Below are positions 56,637-64,000 of a stretch of DNA of 64,000 nt, piece after piece; within the stretch, counting starts at the first letter, position 1; each line of letters starts with the position of its first letter. This DNA is from Desmodesmus armatus (Eukaryota; Chlorophyta; Chlorophyceae; Sphaeropleales; Scenedesmaceae). The stretch lies in the NCBI GenBank assembly GCA_007449985.2, contig VIIQ02000030.1, forward strand, positions 124,001-188,000, written 5' to 3'. The position numbers and the translations under genes are program-made. The notes below the pieces were generated by a model. It worked only from the letters and a program-made list of their open reading frames with translations, made no database searches and was not told the DNA's origin.

Positions 56637-58976
56637 CTATGCTTTCTGTGCAGCTGCCTTACGCACTGCCAGGGCTGCCTTCACCAAGTTGCCCCGTGAA
56701 AGCACGCCCACTAGCTGCCCCTGTGCGTCAACCACTGGCAAGCGGTGTATCTTCTTGGACAGCAGCAGCCTGAAGCAACGGCATTCAACAGCAGCAACAG
56801 GAAAGCCTCGTCAACTGCAACAAACTCCAGCACTGTCCATGCACTGACGCCCTCACGTGGCAGGGCGCAACGTGCAACTCATTGTTGCGGTAAACTCCAC
56901 CTCTTGTACCACACGCTCAGCAAGGACAACCCAAACTATTGCCTGACCAACTGGCATGTATTTGCCATGTGCGCACGGGCCCATTCGCAATGCTATCACA
57001 GTTGCCGAACTGATGTGTGCCAGCCTGGTGCACTCACGTTGCAGCCTCATCCAAGCCCGTCTCAGGCCTAACTGTGATGGGGGTGGCCGTCATCACATCC
57101 TTCACCCTGGGAGCACAGGCAGTAGCAGCAGCTGAATCAGCGATCACATTGAGCAATGTGTCATCAGATGCCAACACCACCATGACAGTATTGTGGACGA
57201 GCACCCTACTCGTCTAGCCCCGGTGGCAGCTCTACGTGCAAGGACAGGCATTGTGGCATGCACAACATGGCAACGGGCAGTGGTTGCAGAACATGCATGC
57301 CACGCATTACGACATGCCTCACCCACAGCTTACTTTTTGCCTGAGCTCTTTGCCAGCAGCCGCTTCACCTCCTTGAATGCCTGGGGCAGCAGGCAGCATC
57401 ACCGTACAGCAACAGACGTGTGCTGAGAGCAGGTGGTGTCATCTCAGATAACTTATCTGACATCCATCTAGTGTGTCAAGGGGAAATGCAAGACTGGGCC
57501 TTAACTGCCCGGCGCTGTGGTTTGAACCTCAGCCCACAGCCACACACATGCCTTGGCATGCTCCCACCCAGCTGCAGAACGCCCCTAGAAACGCCCCCCG
57601 CCCCCTCTGCCAGGGTTCATGACACCAGCCTTGCTGGTATTACCGAGCTCACACAACCTGCAGTGCCTGCCCCCTTCCCTTGCACCAGCCAGTGCCCACC
57701 TGCCACGTCTCGTCTGCCTGTGGGAACAGCTGCTTGTCATTCTTTGTCTGCCCCAGCTGGTCCAACGCCAGCAGGTCATAATCAGACACAACACCAACCT
57801 GCATGCATGTGCCAGAGCAGCAGCACCATCCATTGCTGCCGATGCACCCTACCGTGCTGCCAGTGAAGCCTACCAGAGGCACATCAGGAAAGAACAGTGT
57901 GCATGCAGGGCGCCAGTTGCACTGCTGCAGAAGCTTGCTGCTGCCCACTCAGCAGTGTGCAGCAGCAAAGCAGTGTGCACGCAGCTGGCATCCACACCAC
58001 ACGCTGATGTGTGACCGCGATGCAAGGTCCGTTCTGCCTTGCTGAACCCATGTCTGCATGCTGCTTGCTCAAGGTCGCTGGCTGCTGGCTGCTGCTGACA
58101 CCCACTGCTGATGTTCTGCCGGCAGTGCGGTCAGCAGAGCTGGAGTTGGCCAAGGAGCCATGCTTCAAGGCCACTGCAGCAGCACTGCCTGCGGCTGCTT
58201 ACCACACGCTTGCTGGCATCCAAGACCGGCAGCCCTGTGATGCGATACTGCACCAACATCTCCAGTGCTGCAGCATCAGACACAGGGGCACCCCAACACC
58301 AACAGAGCGTTGTCAGCAAGTAGACAGTGGCAAACAGACTCAATGCAGAGGTCACTGAATGGTGTAATCGCCCCTGCAATCGGGGTAGATGGGTTCCCTA
58401 AGAGCATTGGGAAACTCCCCACCACTCCCACCACCAACAACGTGACGGAGGGGGGGCCGGGTGGGGGTCAACCTGTCCCAGACAACCCTCTGTCAGGAAA
58501 CTCTCAAGTTGATGGGATCCCGGCTAGCACCCAGGAAACTCTCTCAGGTTGATGGGATCCCGGCTAGCACCCTGGTGCTGCCTATCAATTTGAGGAGGTG
58601 GACGCGTGTGCCTTGCCCCTTACCGTCATCTACAGTGTCCTCCGGCCTGCACGAGTATATGTTGCCGCTTGTCATGGCATCTGCAACTGTCTCATACAAC
58701 GACTGCAGACAGCAAGCGTACAGCCAGTTAATGCAGAACATGGGGAAGCCTGTGGGAACAGGATGGGGCGCGTTGAAATTGTACCTGCAGGCATGCATGC
58801 AAAGTGCAACTACTGTACAGATCACCACCCAGCCTAACGATCCTCACCTGCTGGCCGTTGTCCTCAGCTGCCCTAACCCTAACCAAGCGCGCTGGTTGGA
58901 TCCTGACCACGCACATAGGCCTGTGTTGCAAGCTTGCATTCAGGCTCTGGCTGATCGTGCACTTGTGTGCCTGCAT
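56637..58976 (-). CDS. Plastid two-CBS-domain protein, CBSX1/CBSX2-like
   Basis: Small protein of two CBS domains; plant homologues sit in the chloroplast stroma, bind adenosine nucleotides and modulate thioredoxins. Seven exons in gene order: 58848-58976, 58624-58702, 58203-58267, 57700-57798, 57334-57380, 57038-57106, 56637-56769; phases agree and give 206 residues. Exon 1 alone is a chloroplast transit peptide (Ser/Arg/Gln-rich, ending LVRVRAAEDNGQQ). First CBS domain: VADAMTSGNIYSCRPEDTVD, then YRITGLPVLDASKR and VGVVSDYDLLALDQL. The loop KNDKQLFPQADETWQ and the short helix FKEVKRLLAKSSGKK are typical of CBSX. Second CBS domain: VKDVMTATPITVRPETGLDEAA, then IHRLPVVDAQGQLVGVLSRG. No extra domain, matching the single-pair CBSX type. 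It shares a 650-base divergent promoter with the exonuclease gene. Confidence 0.93.
58494..58571. repeat. Tandem repeat in CBSX intron 2
   Basis: Two copies of about 38-40 bases, each with ggaaactctc and gttgatgggatcccggctag, joined head to tail. They lie in the intron between the exons at 58624 and 58267. Local slippage duplication. Confidence 0.85.
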
Positions 58977-59622
58977 TTTGGATGATCTGGGCTACGCGCT
59001 AAGTTCACACTTGCAGCTTGCAGTCTTTAAGCACCAATGGATGCAAGTGTGCGTTGGTATCGTGAGTTTCACAGTTGCCGATACCGTTGCGAGCGAAGAG
59101 TGACTGATGTCTTTGCCGCGGCCCTTCGCTTAATGTATGCATCGTTTCGTCCAGACGTCAGACCGCACGTGAGTTGACGACTGGGAGCTCTGCCTCCCTC
59201 TGACAGGTTGCTGCTGTGGCTGCTGCTGGTGGTGTCAGTTGCAAGTGCCTGTAAAGCTGATGCCTGGCGAGCAGTGGCAGCTGTCAAAACCTGTGGACCT
59301 TCTTTAGGTAAGCGCATGGGAGTGGCAGTGGGAGTTCGGCCTCAGTGTCCACACGAGCTTGTCTCACTTGCCGCAGCTGGTGCTGTGCTGCTGGTGGTGC
59401 TTTCAAACCTCACGCAGGCGCAGCATGATAGTGTCGCCCCTGGTGTTGTTCAAGACACTGTCACAGCAAACCATTCACCACTGGGGCCGACACCTGCTGA
59501 GAGGAGCAGCGCACAGCGTCCCCCGACCAAACCAGAGTCAGCACATGACGACTAGCCAGAGACCTCGCAGCCAACTTGAAGCAGCACAGCAGCATTATCT
59601 TACCACAGCCCATAAAAACCCA
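58977..59622. promoter_or_regulatory. Divergent promoter region between the CBSX-like and exonuclease genes
   Basis: About 650 bases between start codons that point away from each other. A Leu-rich frame at 59208 looks like a signal peptide but starts only at TTG and is not joined to any gene. Promoter role is inferred from layout. Confidence 0.5.
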
Positions 59623-62600
59623 ATGGGCAAGGCCAGCAAGCCCTGCACAGCCGTGCCTGCTGCCATGGCTGCAGCAGTCCCTGGTGCAGTTGAGCCATCA
59701 CAGACCAGCAGCAATGGCTCAGAACACTTCGCCTTGCTAGACAGGTGGGTGCTATGTGCTGAAGGCACGCCCCTGAGCATTGTGCTGGGCTTCAGAATGT
59801 TTACACAAGACCTCGCAAATTACAGCAGCACCAGATCAACAAGAGTTAGTGTGCTGAGTCGTTCATGCATGCAGTAACTTGTGGTCTGACCTGCACAGGG
59901 TGGTGTGCGCCACTGGTGGCAAGCATTGTTCGTCACTGGCTGGTGTCAAACATGACTTTGTCACCGGCGGCACTGGTTCCCCAATTTGTCAAGACGTCCT
60001 CCTGCTGTCCGCAGGCCCGCATCCAGGGGGTGCTCCCCAGCTGCCACTGCCAGCACAAAAAGTGCCAAGCGGAAGGCAGCAGAGGCCCTCCTAGCAGCAC
60101 AGTATGGCAGCATCAGCACTCTGCATGGCAGCGCAGCAGCAGTAGCGCCAGGTGGCATGCAGAGGCCCTTCTCCTCGGACGCAGCGCCACAACAAGCAGC
60201 AGCACCCAGCAACAAACGGACGAAGAGTATGCTGTCAGCAGCCATCACCCGCCTAGGAGGCAGGCCAGCTGCTGCTGCCGGCGCAGCGCATGGGCCTGCA
60301 GTTGCTGCCGTGCCTCAGCACAATCGGCAGAAGCCAGCACAGACGCAGCAAGTCCTGCAGCAGCAGCAGGAGGCGGCTGGCAGCAGCTGGCAACAGCCAC
60401 CCACCACTGTGGGTGTGTCGGACGACGTGGAGGGGCATTTGCATGTGCACTCAGACGACAGCACAGCGGGTGGGGATCAGCAGGCCCGCCTGCTGGTGTC
60501 TGTTGAGGCTGCAGGAGCAGCCAAGCAGCAGCAGCAGCGGCCGATGCATGCAGTTGAGCCTGGGGAGCCAGTGGTGGTGCCTGCATGTGGTGCTGACTGC
60601 ACACACGTGTTGGCGCAGGGCTGGTGCCACTCCCAGGTGGGTTTCTTACACCATCCAGCTAGGTAGTAGGTGTAGGTTTGTGCATCACCAGGCACCATCC
60701 ATCTCCCATGGCCTGCAACATGCTTGGCCCTTCGCTTTTTGACTGGAGGGTTGTGCCTGTTGGGCGATGACTGATTGTGGCGGCTGGAACAACCCAGCAG
60801 CCATACCTCATCAGTCTCTTTGCGGCAGCTGCACCCACCTGACTGATGGGAGGTCCTGCAGCGCCACACCAGCACATGGGTAGCGTGCACACATGGCGGT
60901 TCCCGGCACAGCGAGCTCGTAGGCAACTGTTGAGAGGATGGTGTCTGTATGTGTTAAGCAGAGAGGATACAAGTATAGCTAGCATGTAGGCAACATATCA
61001 GTCACATGCAAGCAGTATGTGTGTTGTGTGCAGGTGAAGCTGCCGCATGTTGACTGGGGCCGTGTGCTGGAGGTTGACCTGCAGCATGCACCCAGCTTCA
61101 AAATGGCGACAGGCTACGAGCGGCTGCACATGCCTGGCGGCATACAGGTGGGGCTGTGCTGGCGATGCTGTGCTGCTGAACACACTCACCAGTGGGGTTG
61201 GCATCTCGGCTCGTTTGTATAGTTTGTTTTGCTGTCACCCAAGTCTGTTTTCAAAGCTGCTTGTGTGCTGTAGAAATTCGTGGGAGGCTGTGTTGTGCAG
61301 GTTGACCTCAGGGGGGCTGAGCCAGCACTTGCGGCGTCACTAACAGAGCTTGTTTCAGGGTGCTACCTGTTCGACCTATGTCATGTTTTGTGCTGCTGTA
61401 GGTGCTGTTGGTGGAGCAGGTTGCGCACATCCCCTCGGCGCTGGCGCAGCTGCGCAGCAGCATGCAGGATCCTGTGGTGGCGATAGACCTGGAGTGGCGG
61501 CCGGAGTTTGGCAGGGGCTTCACCCCAGTGGCTATGGTGCAGCTGGCCAGCAGCAAGTGAGTGCGCAGCACCAAGTGCACAGTGGAATGCAGGCTGGCGC
61601 CCAGCGCAGCGCTTCAGCGCATCCTGGCGATGCAGCATGCAATGTTGGCAGCAGCAGGCTTGACACCAGGTGCTGGCCTACTGAGAAATGTCCTGCAGCT
61701 GGTCATCTGGCACTGGGGGTTGTTTTCCACTGAGCTTCTGTGACGGCTGCTTCTGACAATTGCCCTGGTGTTACTGACGGATTGCCATGGCCTGTGTTTG
61801 CATGACTTGTTGCAGGCTTGCTGTGCTCATTCGTACGTGCCGCATGGGGTATCGATTGCCGCAGCCGCTGAAGGATTTCCTAGCAGACCCTCAGGTGCGA
61901 AGCAGTTGTGGCTTTTCGAGACAAGAGAGTAGTGAATGACGACATTGTGTGGCCCTGCTGTCCTGTGCTGTGCTAGGCTTGAGTCTTATCCCAGCCTTGC
62001 ACCTGGCCATCTCCATATCTGAGTGTTCACCCACATGACTGTTCACCCTTCAAGGGCTGCTTGATCTGCCCCTCACCTCCACCTGCATAGCCTGAGAATG
62101 CCCTTCTTATGCCCATGCGGCATCACACAAGCGTAGCAGGTCAGGTCACAATCGAGTCTGACGTGTCCCTGTCTTGTCTGCCGGCCCGATGGCTGGGCGT
62201 CAGGTGCACCTACTGGGCTTTTCCTGGGCTGGCGGGGACGAGGGCAAGATGCGCAGCACCTTTGGCGTGGGTGCCAAGGACTTTGGGCACTTCTTGGACC
62301 TGCAGCAGGTGGCACAGGGCCTGGGCTACAACGGCTTTGGCCTGGCACGGCTTACGAGACAGGTGGGTGGAGAGGGGCGGTGCCGGTGGGGGCTGGTGGT
62401 GTGGGAGGCTGGGTTTTGTGGTGGCGTACCTCAATGCATTTTGATTGTGAAGTTGGCACTGTCTAGGAGCTGCAGCTGATGGTGTCAGTGCTTGCAGGCT
62501 GTGAGCTGCAGGCGTGCAGCAAGCGCCGGTTGCGTCGCTGTTTTGGTATTGCAGGGTAGGCCAGTCGTGTTGAAAGCGTGCGGGGTCCTGACTCTCCGTG

Positions 62601-63134
62601 CTGTGGCAAGTGCGTGTGTAGACAGAGAACGTGCATCCAACCGTAAAATGGCCAGTGGCAAAAGAGCCTGTGGCAAGGCGAAGTTGAAGTGTGTGTATCG
62701 TGCTGCAGGTGCTGGGCATTGCCATGCCAAAGAACAAGAAGATCAGCATGAGCAACTGGGAGTGCAGCATGCTGAGCAGAGCACAGGTCAAGTATGCGGC
62801 ACTGGACGTGCTCATGGCCGGCCAGGTGTTCCGTGCACTGCGGCTGTGGCACTCCTCGCCATCGCTGTGTGAGGTGTGCCACTACAACCTTGGCGCAGCC
62901 AGCATGCAGCAGCTCTTCAGCTGCAGCGAGTGTGACAAGACATTTGGGGACATCAAGGGGTATGTGCACCATTGCCAGCGGGCGAGGCACAACGCAGAGT
63001 GGGCAGAGTGTGACGGGTGTGGCTGCGCGCGCGCACTGCCGTGGCCATCGATGCAGCAGGATGCAGGTGCTGTCCTTTCAGACGAGCAGCAGGACGGAGA
63101 GCAGCAGCAGCCTAGCAGCGAGCAAAGTAGCTGA
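59623..63134 (+). CDS. DEDDy 3'-5' exonuclease with C-terminal C2H2 zinc finger
   Basis: Predicted nuclear RNA/DNA 3'-5' exonuclease of the WRN-exo/Mut-7 (EXD) group, about 558 residues. Seven exons: 59623-59744, 60015-60636, 61034-61147, 61402-61556, 61816-61894, 62204-62362, 62709-63134; phases agree. The long N-terminal part (to about 248) is low-complexity Ala/Gln/Ser with a basic cluster STKSAKRKAAEALL and SNKRTKS, possible nuclear-localisation signals. The nuclease domain has motif I AIDLEW (Asp315, Glu317), a motif II Asp (GGDEGKM, Asp376) and motif III KYAALD (Tyr446, Asp450), so the four acids plus Tyr appear intact. After it come CEVC (471-474) and a C2H2 finger CSECDKTF...HHCQRARH (Cys489, Cys492, His505, His511), then CDGCGC. 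The ATG at 59623 is chosen because its exon ends in phase 2, exactly as exon 2 needs. Confidence 0.85.
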
Positions 63135-63754
63135 GTGGTGAATGCTGCAGGTGACCCTGTCCCCCAGCACACCTCCTCGTGGTTTGCAATGTGTACTTGT
63201 GCAGTTTGTACAGATGTGTGGCGAGTTGCAGACGACGTGGAGCACTTGTGGGTGTGCTGAAGTCACCGGCTGCGGTTGTGGTGCAGCAGTGTCACCCTTT
63301 GCGACACACCCGGAGGGTCCTCCAGCATGCAGCTGCATGAAGGTTTGCAGGCATATCGTATTCAGGCCATGCTGCAGTTGCATATACGGTTTCCGCTGCA
63401 AAGATTGCAATGGTCCGGTTTTTAGCTCGACTCTGAGTGTGAGGCATCGGATGAGAGGGGTGTGTGTGCCCCGGTTCCCTCAACGCCTGACTCGTTGACC
63501 GTCATACGTCGTGTATGAGCCCATGAGCTGTTTGAAAGCACACTCAGAGGTTTGATTTCATATACCATTTTACGGTATCATGTGGCTTCTCAGGCGATAT
63601 GTCCAGCAGTTTATTTGGCATCCAAGGTCAAGCTGTAGCAAGGCTGTACCTCTGTAACACTTCCCACATGCCCTTTGAATACACGTTTGCATGCACACGT
63701 CGCTTTTTACGCCCATGGGGTCTCACAGCAACAGTACAACGACAACACAGCCCC
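63135..63754. other. 3' region of the exonuclease gene
   Basis: Mostly 3' untranslated sequence of the exonuclease gene, with TGTAA at 63654-63658 about 520 bases after its stop codon. The next start codon follows at 63755, leaving only about 100 bases for the next promoter. A Cys-rich frame at 63142-63498 (plus strand) was noted but has no ATG and no family match. Confidence 0.45.
63654..63658 (+). terminator. TGTAA polyadenylation signal, exonuclease gene
   Basis: TGTAA downstream of the exonuclease stop codon and just before the next gene. By motif and distance. Confidence 0.5.
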
Positions 63755-64000
63755 ATGGACAATTACTATCCAGACTCCTCTGCTCCTGCTGGGGGCCGGT
63801 CCCCCACCAGACGCAAGATGCGCAGCGAAAGCGGGGCAGATGGACACAAAACCAAGGACCCTGTGCTTGAGCTGATGATGTGTGACCTGATGCAGCGGCA
63901 GTCGACCAGCAACAGCGGAGCTATTGTCAGCAGCAGCGGAGCCAAGGAGACTAGGCATGTGCCTGTCTCTCAAATCATCACACATCAGCCTTACAACACA
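63755..64000 (+). CDS. Start of an unrecognised gene, cut by the right edge
   Basis: From the ATG at 63755 (context CCCCATGG) the frame is open for 82 codons to the end of the window with no stop. It encodes MDNYYPDSSAPAGGRSPTRR, a Lys/Arg/Asp-rich stretch, then DPVLELMMCDLMQRQ and a Ser-rich part with VPVSQIITHQPYNT. The composition looks like the disordered N-terminus of a regulatory protein. Too little is present to name it. An intron could begin within the stretch, but no clear donor was seen. Confidence 0.5.
   Translation, partial: MDNYYPDSSAPAGGRSPTRRKMRSESGADGHKTKDPVLELMMCDLMQRQSTSNSGAIVSSSGAKETRHVPVSQIITHQPYNT

Noticed and set aside
58868..58882. Telomere-like CCCTAACCCTAACC
   Set aside because: Only two units, and they lie inside the transit-peptide exon of the CBSX-like gene, where they encode LVRVR on the minus strand. 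Coding coincidence rather than an internal telomere.
59208..59310. Signal-peptide-like frame LLLWLLLVVSVASA
   Set aside because: It has no ATG (starts at TTG), lies in the divergent promoter region and cannot be joined in phase to the exonuclease exons.
1..64000. CRISPR arrays, rRNA genes, bacterial operons, viral genes
   Set aside because: No regularly spaced repeat array, rRNA sequence, Shine-Dalgarno-linked gene series or viral protein motif was seen. All recognisable genes are intron-rich and eukaryotic.

Overview
The window looks like nuclear DNA of a chlorophyte green alga. It is GC-rich, its genes are broken into many short exons by introns of roughly 150-500 bases with GT..CAG borders, the coding regions are rich in Ala/Gln and CAG/GCTG runs, and the algal polyadenylation signal TGTAA lies downstream of most genes. 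It carries plant-lineage genes (chloroplast-division dynamin DRP5B/ARC5, fused bacterial-type glycyl-tRNA synthetase, CBSX-like protein, CslA/C-like glycan synthase). Exon models were built by hand: splice sites were chosen so that reading phase is kept across every junction and family motifs join up. The species cannot be named from sequence alone.

Layout. 1-4063 (-): 5' part of DRP5B/ARC5, cut by the left edge. 4734-12973 (+): organellar alpha-beta fused glycyl-tRNA synthetase, 16 exons, divergent from DRP5B. 13906-16619 (-): an unrecognised gene made of four near-identical 225-base exons plus a related last exon; one intron holds a 171-base insertion with 8-base target duplications. 16640-18704: poorly understood. 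18705-22357 (+): a small secreted Trp/Gly-rich repeat protein, again built from duplicated phase-1 exons. 23510-26624 (+): secreted subtilase with an I9 propeptide and a Pro/Glu-rich spacer. 27802-29044 (+): tentative secreted Ala/Pro-rich protein. 29045-32085: no convincing gene. 32086-39634 (-): Atm1/ABCB7-type mitochondrial ABC half-transporter, 15 exons, with an apparent one-base loss in the signature-motif exon. 40389-48001 (+): family-2 polysaccharide synthase, 16 exons. 51977-55175 (-): CslA/C-like glycan synthase, 7 exons, convergent with the previous gene. 56637-58976 (-): plastid CBSX-like two-CBS protein, 7 exons. 59623-63134 (+): DEDDy 3'-5' exonuclease with a C-terminal C2H2 zinc finger. 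63755 onward (+): the start of another gene cut by the right edge.

How genes may relate. Three gene pairs share short divergent promoters (DRP5B/GlyRS, ATM/GT2, CBSX/exonuclease). DRP5B, GlyRS, CBSX and ATM serve chloroplast or mitochondrion; the two glycan synthases and the secreted Trp-rich protein may serve the cell surface. No operon-like or defence system was seen. The strongest novelties are the two exon-duplication genes, the ATM frameshift, a long intronic hairpin in the GT2 gene, and duplicated splice acceptors in the ATM gene.
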